NCBI GenBank assembly: GCA_025506515.1
Contig: JACCIX010000998.1
Coordinates: 62,001 to 126,000 of the forward strand
Source: Flaveria trinervia
Taxonomy: Eukaryota; Streptophyta; Magnoliopsida; Asterales; Asteraceae
Length of the DNA: 64,000 nt
Direction of reading: 5' to 3'
This document shows positions 1-10,973 of this stretch, piece by piece. Positions within the stretch are counted from its first letter, which is position 1; every line of letters begins with the position of its first letter. The translations under genes were made by a program, and so were the position numbers. Below the pieces are notes generated by a model, which was given only the letters and a program-made list of their open reading frames with translations, did not search any database and was not told where the DNA came from.

Positions 1-2876
1 TTGCATGAGTGTCTAGTGGAATACCAAAGACCTAGAGATTGTGTACCTTGCAGATATCTAAAGATCCTCTTGACTGCAATCAAATGAGACTCGTTAGGAG
101 CAGCCTGAAATCTAGCACAAACACAAGTTGCAAACATGATATCTGGTCTAGAAGCTGTTAAGTACATCAAGGACCCAATCATACATCTGTAAAGTGTTTC
201 ATCAATAGCTTTACCTTTCTGATCTGCATCCAGTTGTGTGGTGTTGCATATGGGAGTAGAACAGGGCTTACAGTTTTGTAAATCAAACTTATTCAAAAGA
301 TTTTTTGTATATTTTGTCTGATGAATGAAGGTTCCATTAGCCTTTTGTTTGATTTGCAAGCCTAGAAAGAACTGTAATTCTCCCATTGCACTCATTTCAA
401 ACTTTTGCTTCATTAAACTTGTAAACTCATCACACAACTGGGGATCAGAGGATGCAAAAATAATATTATCAACATAAATTTGAACAAGTAGCTTATGCTG
501 ATCCACTTTCTTTATATTCAAGGTTTTATCTATGGAGCCTCTAGTGAAATTATTTTTAAGAAGAAAATTTGAAAGTGTTTCATACCAGGCTCTAGGAGCT
601 TGCTTCAACCCATAAAGAGCCTTATCAAGTTGATACACCCAATCAGGATGTTTATTGTCCTCAAAACCTGGTGGTTGACACACATAAACCTCTTCTTTTA
701 TTTTACCATATAAAAATGCACTTTTGACATCCATTTGAAAAACTTTAAGATTGTGAAATGCAGCATAGGCTAAGAACAATCTAATTGCCTCTAGTCTGGC
801 TACAGGGGCAAAGGTTTCATCATAATCAATAACTTCTTCTTGTGAAAACCCTTGTACAACCAGTCTAGCCTTGTTCTTGACAATAAGCCCATTTTCATCA
901 ATTTTATTCCTAAACACCCATTTAGTGCCTATTGCACACTTACCTGGAGGTAGAGGAACCAGTTCCCACACTTGCTGATTTTTGAACTGAAGTAGCTCAA
1001 GCTGCATGGCTTCAACCCATCCATTGTCTCTTAAAGCAACATGATAGTTCTTTGGCTCTAAATGACTGATGAAGAGAGCATAGAAGCAGAAGTTGGACAA
1101 TTGACTTCTAGTTGAGACACCAGCATTGATATCACCAATGATTTGAGACATGGGGTGATTCTTCAGCTCTTGGTACACTATAAGATCAGTGCAAGTGTTT
1201 GTAGCAGGTTCAGCAGCAGCAGATGTTGATCCAGACTCTGGAAACCAAGTATGAGATGGCAAATCAAATGATGTAGAGGAGTCAGAAATCTCATCAGCAT
1301 TTGTTGTGGATGGAGCTGCTGAAGCTACAGGAACATCAAGTTTAGTGGACTCAGGCAGTTGGTCACTAAATGTGAAAAGGTGAGTACTGATATCATCATC
1401 ATCTTCAGTACCACCAGGTGGAAGACTTGCTACAGAAGATGATTTATCCACAAGATCTGCAACAGCTGGAGGTTGATAAGGAATATATTGCAGTATGTCC
1501 AGATCAAACAACTCCACAGGATTTTGTGGAATTTTATCCTTAGGAGATTCATTGAATTTCACATGCAAGGTTTCTTCAACTAACTTTGTTCTGCAGTTGA
1601 AGACTCTGTAAGCCTTGCATGTGGATGAATAACCCACAAAATACCCTGCATCCACCTTAGGATCAAATTTGTGGAGTTAATCCTTCGTGTTGATAATGAA
1701 ACAAGGACACCCAAAGGCTTTGAAGAATGAAATTAGAGGATCCAAATGATGTAGAAGTTCATATGGAGTCTTCATCAACCTCTGATTTACTAATACTCTA
1801 TTCTGCACATAGCAAGCTGTGTTAACAGCTTTAGCCCAAAAGGTCAATGGCAAACCAGAGTCAGTCAACATAGACCTTGCAGCTTCAATTAGGGTCCTAT
1901 TCTTTCTCTCCACTACTCCATTTTGTTCTGGAGTCCTTGGGATGCTAAACTGCCTCTTGATTCCTTTTGATAGATAAAAATCATCAAGTGTATGGTTTCT
2001 GAATTCAGTTCCATTATCACTCCTTATACACTTAACTAATAGAGAATATTGCTTCTCAACATACAACACAAAGTTTATAATCGTCTGAGCAACCTCATCC
2101 TTTGAATGCAAGAAGAAGGTCCATAAAAATCTGGAGTAATCATCCACAATTACTAGACAGTATTTCTTCTTTGCCATGCTCACCACTCTCACAGGACCAA
2201 ATAGATCCATGTGCAGTAACTGCAAGCAGGCAGTGGACTTAGGTTCTTCAATAGGAGGGAATGAGACTTTGTGATGTTTTCCTTTCAAACAAGCAGTGCA
2301 GGTTTCATCACAGTGGAACTCCTTTATTGGTAGACCTCTCACTAAACTATTATGGATCAGCTGATTCATGTTATTGAGATTAACATGACCCAGCCTTCTA
2401 TGCCACAGTTTAGATTCCTGAGAAGAGGCTTTGGAGAACAGGCAATGATGACCCTTCAAATCAATCTTCTTTGACAAATCCAAGGCATACACTCTTCTAA
2501 TCCTGTTCGCCTTCAGGAGAGTATGTTCATCCAATACCTTGTCAATCAGCCTCAGAACTTGGGAAGACAGAATCTTGCAGTTCTGGCTTATGAAAAGTGC
2601 AACATGCCCTTTATCACACATCTGACTGACGCTCAGCAGATTATACTTGAGATTCTCCACATGATTAACATCATCAAACCTGATTTGTCCATTAGACACA
2701 TATCATTTCCCGATGATGTAACCCTTGGCATCATTACCAAATGAAACAAATCCCTTCTTTCCTTGAGAGTAGTCATTAAGAAGAGAACTGCTCACAGTCA
2801 TATGCATAGATCCTCCACTGTCTACATACCAGATGCTCCTTTGGCATGCTGAAGAACCTGCTTTCATCATAAAGAA
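1..2876 (-). pseudogene. copia B pol (protease, integrase, RT, RNase H), nearly open
   Basis: Polyprotein that would process Gag-Pol, integrate the cDNA and copy the RNA in the virus-like particle. Read on the minus strand from the gag stop at 2877-2879, it shows an aspartic protease site (WYVDSGG), GAG-pre-integrase, the integrase zinc region ending CLKGKHHKVSF, the DDE core (HMDLFGPV, IRSDNGTEF, then NGVVERKNR), and then RT with MDVKSAFLYG and the YVDD-box region. The frame stays open except for TGA at 2703-2705 and TAA at 1677-1679. The YVDD box reads YVDN because of an Asp-to-Asn codon at 465-467, which should abolish polymerase activity. The frame continues open to the window edge in the early RNase H region. 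Pol is in the same frame as gag across a single UAG. It is clearly better preserved than B's own gag. Confidence 0.9.
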
Positions 2877-3031
2877 CTAGTTAGGTTTTGAGACCCAAAC
2901 CTTTTTGGTTTTGGGTCTGTTTTCATCAACAGATTTAACCACAACTTGTTTCTTATGATTAACAACTGATGAAGAAGGAGATGGTGCTGAAATGGATTCC
3001 TTGGATTTGGGCTTGGAATGCCTTTTCAGTG
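2877..3031 (-). pseudogene. copia B gag, C-terminal end (split by element A)
   Basis: Last 50 or so codons of B gag, ending with the conserved tail KVWVSKPN and an amber stop at 2877-2879. The upstream part of the same gag lies at 15334-18060 on the far side of element A. The reading frame that appears to continue past 3031 on this strand is element A's LTR read backwards, not gag. Confidence 0.85.
3027..3031. repeat. target-site duplication of element A (left copy)
   Basis: CAGTG directly before the first TG of A's 5' LTR. The same five bases follow A's 3' LTR at 15334-15338. Five bp is the normal copia duplication. Confidence 0.93.
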
Positions 3032-3384
3032 TGTTGGACCAAAAGAACCAATGAGCCTGATCAGAAAAACCTCTAAGTCCCACAGACATCACAACTGCTA
3101 AAGACTTGATCAGCTGTTTGACAAAGTCTGAAGAGCAACAGCTGAAGAACAAAGTACTGTAGACTTCAACAGCTGAAGACCAAAGTCTAAAGATCAACAG
3201 CTGAAGACTAAAGTACTGAAGACTTAAAAAGCTGAAGACTAAAGTACTGAAAACTTCAACAGCTGAAGACCAAAGTCTGAAGATCAACAGTTGAAGTACA
3301 AAGACTGAAGACAACAGCTGAAAACATCAGTTGATGACAACATCTGAAGTTCAAGTACAAGTACTAATGCCTTCAGAGTTTGTT

Positions 3385-3643
3385 ACAACAGCTGAAGAAG
3401 CATTCTTCAGTTGTTGTGATGGTTTCCTTTCAGTAGTTTTCTTTTCTATTTCAGTACTTGTAAAACGACTGAAGAGCATGTTCTTCAGTCGTTGTAATTT
3501 TAGTAGTTTCTTTTCAGTAGTTGTAGTGATAGTTAACACTTAGTATTTTTGTAAGAAGATGTCAGCTGTTTGACATCTTCAGTAGTTGTGTTAACTATCG
3601 GTAATTTGAATAATTCTGTTAGATGTCACTATCAAGTGACATC
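3385..3643 (+). promoter_or_regulatory. cluster of four inverted repeats in the U3 region of element A
   Basis: Hairpin 1, 3385-3417: 15-base arms built on ACAACARCTGAAGAA around a 3-base loop, with one G:T pair. Hairpin 2, 3464-3493: arms starting AACGACTGAAGA, centred on CATG. Hairpin 3, 3528-3600: outer 12-bp perfect arms (GATAGTTAACAC) enclosing inner 10-bp perfect arms (GAAGATGTCA, 3555-3564 and 3571-3580). Hairpin 4, 3622-3643: 8-bp perfect arms (GATGTCAC) with loop TATCAA. All lie just upstream of the TATA box, and the set recurs in the 3' LTR. Hairpin 4 is also kept in B's diverged LTR near 18525-18546. Confidence 0.8.
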
Positions 3644-3661
3644 AGCAGACGTCACATCTCC

Positions 3662-3669
3662 TATATAAG
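3662..3669 (+). promoter_or_regulatory. LTR TATA box, element A
   Basis: TATATAAG in the context CTCCTATATAAGAGATG. The 3' LTR has the same box at 15125-15132. It sits about 210 bp before the LTR end, as expected for a U3/R boundary. Confidence 0.75.
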
Positions 3670-3873
3670 AGATGCTGACCTAATTGTATGTGTGACATTC
3701 TGTTACTACGAAAGCGCATATTGAATGAAATATCTTTCGTAGAATTCTCTCTCTCTATAACCGTTTACTCTTATATTGAATATCAATTGTGTTCTTGTGA
3801 ATTGTCTAATTCATTGTTTGATTTCTGCTGCAATACTCTCTAATCAATCAAACGTAGATCACTGATCCTAACA

Positions 3874-3887
3874 AATGGTATCAGAGC
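3874..3887 (+). other. primer-binding site, element A
   Basis: AATGGTATCAGAGC immediately after the 5' LTR. TGGTATCAGAGC is complementary to the 3' end of plant initiator tRNA-Met, the usual copia primer. Confidence 0.93.
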
Positions 3888-4102
3888 AGGTTAATCATTG
3901 ATCGATCTAACAATTGATCATTGAAACTGCTATTCGATATCTATGTTTGATTGAATTAGCATATTTGCAAGAATTGGTTATAGATTATTGAATTTCTGCT
4001 GCTTTCGTTTATTCACTTTGATCTCTCTCTTGGTTCAATTTAGTTTGTTGTCTGTTTGTTCTAAATCTGCTAAAGCTTAATTGAATTTGGTTGAATCTAA
4101 GA
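3888..4102 (+). other. 5' untranslated leader of element A
   Basis: About 215 bp between the primer-binding site and the gag ATG. It is T-rich and without a credible ORF. The equivalent leader of B lies at 18061-18276. Confidence 0.7.
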
Positions 4103-6956
4103 ATGACTACTCCTTCTAATGACCCTCACAATGCCGTTTCCTCAACTAAGCCTCCGATGCTGGTTAGGACTGAGTATAACATATGGCAACGAAGGATGCT
4201 TCATCATCTGTCTGTTAATAGTTCAGGTTGTTGGACATCTGTGGTACATGGTCCACACAAGCCTATGGTGAACAATCCGGAAACCAACCAAATGGTTCCG
4301 AAGAAGAAGGAACAATACTCAGATGAGGATCGGAAACTGTTTGAGATTGATGCTAAAGCGCATGGTATTCTGGCCATGGCTTTGCCTAATGAAATCTATT
4401 CAGGGCTTATGCATCATGAAACTGCTCATGACCTCTGGAATGCACTGAAGGAACAATTCGGTGGAACAGATGAGGTTTTAGCAAACAACAGAGAAATCCT
4501 TGCCCAACAATATGAGACATTCTCTCATAGAAAGGGTGAGACACTGACTCAACAGTTTGAGCGTTTTTCTTGTTGATCTATGAGCTGAAAATGGTCAAAC
4601 AGGAATACACCAATAGGCAGATGAATAACAGATTCCTCAGATCACTACCTGAGAGATGGGACACATACACAAGTGTCCTACGCTCCAGTGCAAATCTGGA
4701 TAGCCTATCTGTCACCCAACTTCATGGGAAACTGCTTACATTCGAGAGAGAGATAGAGCAGAAAAGGAAACTGCGATCATCAGGAAAGCTCACTGATGAC
4801 TTTGTACCAGGGAACACTGCCTTGGTTGGTCATGAGTCAGACTATGCTGCATCTGAAAGCAATTATGATGAGCATATAGATTTCTCTTCAAACAGTTTTG
4901 ATCATGCATTTGTTGGTGTTGATAGCTAATCAAGCTATAATAGTGACAATTTATGCTTCATCATGGATGATCTGAAGGGTATTGCTAATGATGATTTAGA
5001 AGAGATGGATATTCTAAGCCAAATGGCCTTAGTTAATATCAGATCTCAAAAGTTCTACAAGAGAACTGGCAGGAAATTTCCTGGACTCTCTGGCAAAACC
5101 AAAGTTGGTTTTGACAAGAGTAAGTTGAGGTGTCACAAATGCCAAAGGCTTGGACACTTTGCAAGAGAGTGTAGATCAACTGGATCTAACTCCTCTGCAC
5201 CCTTTGTGACTTTTCCAAGCACTAGTCCACAAAACAGAGGGCAACATCCTGCGAGTTCTGGTCATCATTCACACCCTATATCTCCTGCATACTTTGTCTC
5301 TCAGGGTCCAATGTCATATCCATATCCTTGCTATTACATGCCTCAGCCAAATCCGGGTCAAGCTCCTATGGCACAAAAACCACAAGCATTACCTGAACCT
5401 CAACCTTCTCAATCTCATCAACAATCTTAACCTCAACAACACAGCTTTTTTACCCCAGGAGTTATTGACTGGAGCAGTCTACCAGATGATATGTCTGGTC
5501 ATGAACAACTGTTCTCTGGTGCTGGTCAACATGGTGGTGACAGTCCTTTTGGAAATCTTGCTCTTGTGGCTCTGGAGTATGCTGATACCTCATCCTCTAA
5601 TGCCTCCACACCACAGGTATCACAGGTATCCTCTGAGGCCAAAGCCAAGCTATGTTCTGAAACATGCATAGCTGCATTTGCATCTATTAGAGAAGCAAAT
5701 GTAGCTTTAATTAACAAGAACATTGAGCTAGAACAAATAATTTCCAAAAGAAAAGCTGAATTTGAGTCTGTGCTTAATGATAAGAATGATGAGATTTACA
5801 AACTTAAATGCCAAATCACTGATGATAAGGCTAGGGAAGAGGTACTTCTAGAGAAATACAGAGACATCAAAGAAACACTTGCAACTACCCAGGTAGAGTG
5901 TGATCGATGGGTACATTCTTGCAAGGATTTTGAAATGCTTCTTAGTAAGCAGTCTGCTTCCAATGTGAAGTTTGGCATTGGTTATAATCACACTGCTCCT
6001 CCTATAGATTTTACTCCCAGAGCAAAGGTAAAATCTGATGGAGAAAGCAATAACCAATCCTTTTCATCATGTGATCTACTATTTGATACAACACCATCAG
6101 TGGTTCAAGTCAGCATTAATTCCTCTCAGAACCTATCAGCTGATGTTGATGGTCAAATGCTGACACTCACATGATCATAAAGTTGATCACTCCAGGTGGT
6201 ATTTCACAAAGTATTGAAAGTACCAAAGAGCATGTCATAACACCTGGAGAACAAACCCAAACTACTGCATGTACTAAAGGGAAGAAAACTGCAAGTAGAA
6301 AGGGTGGGAAAACTACTGAAGAAGATATCAAGAAAGCATGTACTAAAGGGAAGAAAACCGCTAGTACTGATAGCCAACTGCTGAAGAATAAGTCTTCAGT
6401 AGTTTCATCTTCTTCAGCAGATGATCAACTTAAGATGAAGAAAAAGCCATGTGAAATATGTGGCTTATTCAATCATCTTACTGATGATTGCTGGCATAAA
6501 AAGGGCTCCAAACTCAAACATAATGAGAACATTAAAAAGCAAATGGATAAAATGAAAACTGAGTTTGAAACCAAATTTGTACCAGCAACATCAAAACCTA
6601 TGACCCCAAAATTCAAAAAGCAAGGGGTTAATCAGGCAACAGCTGAGGTTGCTCAAAGGGAGCTGGTACAACACAGGATTCCATCAATCTCAAGCACTAA
6701 TGTGTCTGATGAGCTGAAGGCTTTATCACAAAATCAAACACAACTTGTTATGATGGTTCAACATCTATTGGGGAGAGTCAACCAATTAGATGCTCCTGTG
6801 CTGAAACCACAGAGAAGAAAATCCATGCCAAAGGATTCTTCTTCTTCACCATCTCCATCCCCTTAGGCTATTATTCATAGCAAATCTGTTAGTTTACCAT
6901 CTGTTGATGTGAAGAGACCCAAAACCAAAAAGGTTTGGGTCTCAAAAACTAACTAA
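4103..6956 (+). pseudogene. copia A gag (two zinc knuckles, coiled coil)
   Basis: Capsid and nucleocapsid polyprotein that packages element RNA. The ATG at 4103 matches B's start (MTTPSNDPHN), so I prefer it to an in-frame TTG upstream. Order: copia Gag domain (IWQRRMLHHL, then HDLWNALKEQF), zinc knuckle 1 CHKC...GHFAREC (5131-5172), a Pro/Ser/Gln-rich stretch, a long coiled coil (about 5690-5960, Lys/Glu-rich heptads), zinc knuckle 2 CEIC...NHLTDDC (6450-6491), and the tail KVWVSKTN followed by UAA. Lesions: a frameshift near 4570, an ochre at 4927-4929, a stop near 5430 and a frame change near 6175. The stretch at 6225-6430 carries the family motif (AACTRCTGAAGA) at high density. Pol follows in another frame. 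Confidence 0.9.
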
Positions 6957-9900
6957 TTGTTTATGATTGCAGGGTTCTTTAGCATGCCAAAGTAGCATAT
7001 GGTATGTAGACAGTGGAGGATCTATGCATATGACAGGGAACAACTCTCTTCTTCATGACTACTCTCAAGGAAAGAAGGGGTTTGTTTCTTTTGGCAATGA
7101 TGCTAAGGGTGACATCATTGGCAAAGGCTTTGTCTCCAATGGGGAAATAAAGTTTGATGATGTTAATCATGTGGAAAATCTCAAATACAATCTCTTAAGT
7201 GTCAGTCAAATGTGTGATAAAGGTCATGTTGCTCTTTTCACCAGTCAGAACTGCAGGATTCTGTCATCAAAAGTTCTAAATTTGATTGAAAAGGTGTTGG
7301 ATGATCACACTCTCCTGCGGGCCAACAGGACAGGAAGAGTGTATGCCTTAGATCTTTCCAAGAAAATAGCTCTCAAAGGCCACCTTGCCTATTTTCCAAA
7401 GCCTCTCCTCAGGAATCTAAACTGTGGCACAGAAGGCTGGGTCATGTTAATATCAAAAACATGAATCAGCTGATCCACAATAGTTTAGTGAGAGGTTTAC
7501 CAATAAAGGAGTTCCACTATGATGAAACCTGCACTGCTTGTTTAAAAGGAAAACATCACAAAAAGTCTCATTCCCTCCTATTGAAGAACCTAAGTCCACT
7601 GCTTGCTTGCAGTTACTGCACATGGATCTATTTGGTCCTGTGAGAGTGATGAGCATGGCAAAGAAGAAATATTGTCTGGTAATTGTGGATGATTACTCCA
7701 GATTTGTATGGACTTTCTTTCTGCATTCAAAGGATAAGGTTGCTCAAAAGATTATAAACTTTGTGTTGTATGTTGAGAAGCAGTATTCCCTATCAGTCAA
7801 GTGTATAAGGAGTGACAATGGAACTGAATTCAGAAACCATACATTGATGATTTTTATCTTTCAAAGGGAATCAAAAGGTAGTTTAGGATCCCAAGAACTC
7901 CAGAACAAAATGGAGTAGTGGAAAGAAAGAACAGGACCCTAATTGAAGCTGCAAGGTCTATGTTGGCTGACTCTGGTTTGCCACTGACCTTTTGGGCTGA
8001 AGCTGTTAATACAGCTTGCTATGTGCAGAATAGAGCCTTAGTAAATCAGAGGTTTATGAAGACTCCATATGAAGTTCTACATCACTTGGCTCCTCTAGTT
8101 TCATTTTTCAGAGCCTTTGGGTGTCCCTGTTTCATTCTCAACACAAAGGATCAACTTCACAAATTTGATCCTAAGGTGGATGCAGGGTATTTGTTGGTTA
8201 TTCATCTACTTGCAAGGCATACAGAGTCTTCAACTGCAGAACAAAGATAGTTGAAGAGACTCTGCATGTGAAGTTTAATGAATCTCCAAAGGACAAGATT
8301 CCACAAAACCCTGTGGAGTTGTTTGATCTGGACATACTGCAATATGTTCCTTATCAACCTTCAGCTATTGCAGATCATGTGGATAAATCATCTTCTGCAG
8401 CATGTCTTCCACCTGGTGGTATTGATGATGATGATAATATCAATACTCACCTATTCAAGTTTAGTGATCAACTGCCTGAGTCTGCTAAACTTGATGTTCC
8501 TGTAGCTTCAGCAGTTCCATCCACAAAAAATGCTGATGAGATATCTGATTACTCTACCTCTTTTGATTTACCATCTAATTCTTGGTTTCAAGAGTCTGCA
8601 TCACCATCTGCTGTTGCTGAAGGTTCTACAAACACTTACACATATCTCATTGTTTATCAAGAGCTGAAGAATCACCCAATGTCTCAAATCATTGGTGATA
8701 TCAATGCTGGAGTTTCAACACGAAGTCAATTGTCTAACTTCTGTTTCTATGCTCTCTTCATCAGTCAGCTAGAGCCAAAGAACTATCATGTTGCTTTGAG
8801 AGACAATGGATGGGTTGAAGCCATGCCGCTTGAGCTACTTCAGTTCAAGAAACAGCAAGTGTGGGAACTGGTTCCTCTACCCCCAGGTAAGTGTGCAATA
8901 GGCACTAAATGGGTGTTTAGGAATAAAACTGATGAAAATGGGCTTATTGTTAAGACAAAGCTAGACTGGTTGTACAAGGGTTTTCATAAGAAGAAGGTAT
9001 TGATTATGATGAAACCTTTGCCCCTGTAGCCAGACTAGAGGCATTAGATTGTTCTTAGCCTATGCTGCATTCCACAATCTTAGAGTTTTTCAAATGGATG
9101 TCAAAAGTGCATTTTTATATGGTAAAATAAAAGAAGAGGTTTATGTGTGTCAACCACCAGGTTTTGAGGATAATAAACATCTTGATTGGGTGTATAAACT
9201 TGATAAGGCTCTTTATGGGTTGAAGCAAGCTCCTAGAGCCTGGTATGAAACATTTCAAATTTTCTTCTTAAAAATAATTTCACTAGAGGCTCGATAGATA
9301 AAACATTGTTTATTAAGAAGGTGGATCAGCATAAGCTACTTGTTCAAATTTATGTTGATGATATTATTTTTGCATCCTCTGATCCCCAGTTGTGTGATGA
9401 TTTTACATGTTTAATGAAACAAAGGTTTGAAATGAGTGCAATGGGAGAATTACAGTTCTTTCTAGGCTTGCAAATCAAACAAAAGGCTGATGGAATCTTT
9501 ATTCATCAGTCAAAATATACAAAAGATCTTTTGAATAAGTTTGATTTACAAAATTGTAAGCCCTGTTCTACTCCATGTGCAACACCACACAACTGGATGC
9601 AGATCAGAAAGGTAAAGCTGTTGATGAAACACTTTACAGATGTATGATTGGGTCCTGATGTACTTAACAGCTTCTAGACCAGATATCATGTTTGCAACTT
9701 GTGTTTGTGCTAGATTTCAGGCTGCTCCTAAAGAGTCTCATTTGATTGCAGTCAAGAGGATCTTTAGATATTTGCAAGGTACACAATCTCTAGGTTTATG
9801 GTATTCCACTGGACACTCTTGAAAATTAGTTGCTTTTTCAGACAGTGACTATGCAGGGTGTAAGTTACCAGAAAGTCAACTTCTGGTGGATGTCAATTCC

Positions 9901-10291
9901 TAGGCAACTGTTTGATTTCTTGGCAGAGTAAGAAACAAACATCTGTTGCTACATCCACTGCTGAAGCAGAGTACATTGCAGCTGCAAGTTGTACTTCTCA
10001 GGTACTCTGGCTTCAGAACCAACTTTTGGATTATGGCATTACAGAGACTAAGACTCCATTATTAATGGATAGTGCTTCAGCTCTGTGCATTGTCAAAAAT
10101 CCAGTCCAGCACTCTAGGACCAAACATATAGAGATCAGACATCATTTTATTAGGGACTGTTTTGAAAAAGGTCTGATTGATCCAAAGTTGTGCCTAGTGC
10201 TGATGAGCTTGCAGACATTTTTACTAAGCCTTTGGATAGTTCAACTTTCCAAAACCTAGTGTTAAGGCTTGGTATGCTGCAGCTAGAATAA
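6957..10291 (+). pseudogene. copia A pol (protease, integrase, RT, RNase H), broken
   Basis: Protease site WYVDSGG at about 7002-7022. GAG-pre-integrase follows, then integrase with CTACLKGKHHK, HMDLFGPV, IRSDNGTEF and VERKNRTLIEAARSM (catalytic D, D, E all visible). RT shows MDVKSAFLYG (about 9094-9123) and an intact YVDD (about 9353-9364). RNase H includes STAEAEY and RTKHIEIRHHFIRDCF, and pol ends at TAA 10289-10291. Frame is lost near 7384, 7556, 7850, 8240, 8965, 9030, 9275, 9590 and 9830, so there is no functional product. Compared with B, the start of pol has lost bases, which puts the protease out of frame with gag. Confidence 0.9.
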
Positions 10292-10973
10292 GTGATAACT
10301 ACTGATGATCTCAGTAACTAAGTACTGATGATCATTCGTAACCATATCACATATAGTACTGATTCTGTTGAAACAACTGATCAAGTTACAACTACTGATG
10401 TAGTTATAACTACTGATATCAGTAAACACAGCTCAAGTACTGATGTCCTATGAAACAACTGAAAATAGTAAAAAGACTGATGAGTAAGTGTTGAGGACAG
10501 TATGAAACAGCTGAAAGGCTAAGAATTGACGCAAACTACTGATGAGAATTTTCTCTTCAGTTGTTTCTACCACTGCTGTTTCACCCTAAATAGCTGATGA
10601 CAAAACCATGTCCTCAGTAGTTCACAACTACTGATGACTAACACCAAGTCCTCTGCTGTTTACAACAACTGATGGCAAAACCATGTCTTCAGTAGTTTTA
10701 TAACTACTGATGACTAAAACCAAGTCTTCAGTTGTTTTCAAACACTCTAAGGCCAAAACCATGTTTTCAGTAGTTTTAAACTGCTGATGCCTAAAACCAA
10801 GACTTTAGTTTTCAAACCTCTGAAAGGGTAATACCATACATCAGGTTTTAAAACTATGATGATAACACCAAACCTTCAGTTGTTTTCTAACCTTACCCTA
10901 TAAATACCCACTCTTACAGAGCTTCATTATCTCCAAACCTAACGTTCAAACCTCGCAATCTTCTCTCACATTA
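10292..10973 (+). repeat. element A spacer: dense array of AACWRCTGA / TCTTCAGTAGTT units
   Basis: This 680-bp stretch between pol and the aORF has no ORF. It is filled with units such as AACTACTGATGA, AACAACTGAT and their inverse CTTCAGTAGTT or CTTCAGTTGTT, in both orientations and often as inverted pairs. From about 10600 a larger unit repeats three to four times (AAAACCATGTCTTCAGTAG, then ACTACTGATGACTAAAACC). The same core occurs in the LTR U3 and in the 3' part of gag. It ends at the TATA box of the aORF. Confidence 0.85.
10899..10906 (+). promoter_or_regulatory. candidate internal TATA box for the element A aORF
   Basis: TATAAATA within CCCTATAAATACCCACTC, a near-ideal plant TATA context. 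The aORF ATG lies about 70 bp downstream, after a pyrimidine-rich leader (10935-10973) that resembles a 5' UTR. The motif array lies directly upstream, as it does upstream of the LTR TATA box. Use as a promoter is inferred. Confidence 0.55.

Larger units (their letters stand above)
1..3031 (-). mobile_element. Ty1/copia element B, 3' portion
   Basis: Left part of a minus-strand SIRE-like copia element. It holds pol and the last residues of gag and runs off the left edge, so its aORF and 3' LTR are not visible. It is cut at position 3031 by element A. The rest of B resumes at 15334 after A, and the 5-bp duplication CAGTG (3027-3031 and 15334-15338) proves the two parts were once contiguous. 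A and B belong to the same family: their gag and pol translate to very similar proteins and their LTR termini align. Confidence 0.92.
3032..3873 (+). repeat. 5' LTR of element A
   Basis: TG...CA-bounded LTR of 842 bp, with a second copy at 14497-15333. The first 350 bp contain reiterated CAACAGCTGAAGA-type units. Four inverted repeats follow (3385-3643), then a TATA box (3662-3669). The LTR ends CCTAACA next to the primer-binding site. Confidence 0.95.

Noticed and set aside
2523..2744. Plus-strand ORF of 73 codons
   Set aside because: Antisense shadow of the GAG-pre-integrase region of copia B.
3331..3543. Overlapping ORFs on both strands in the LTR of A (and again at 14794-15006)
   Set aside because: They read through inverted repeats of the LTR; the two strands give mirrored Ser/Thr-rich products and have no gene context.
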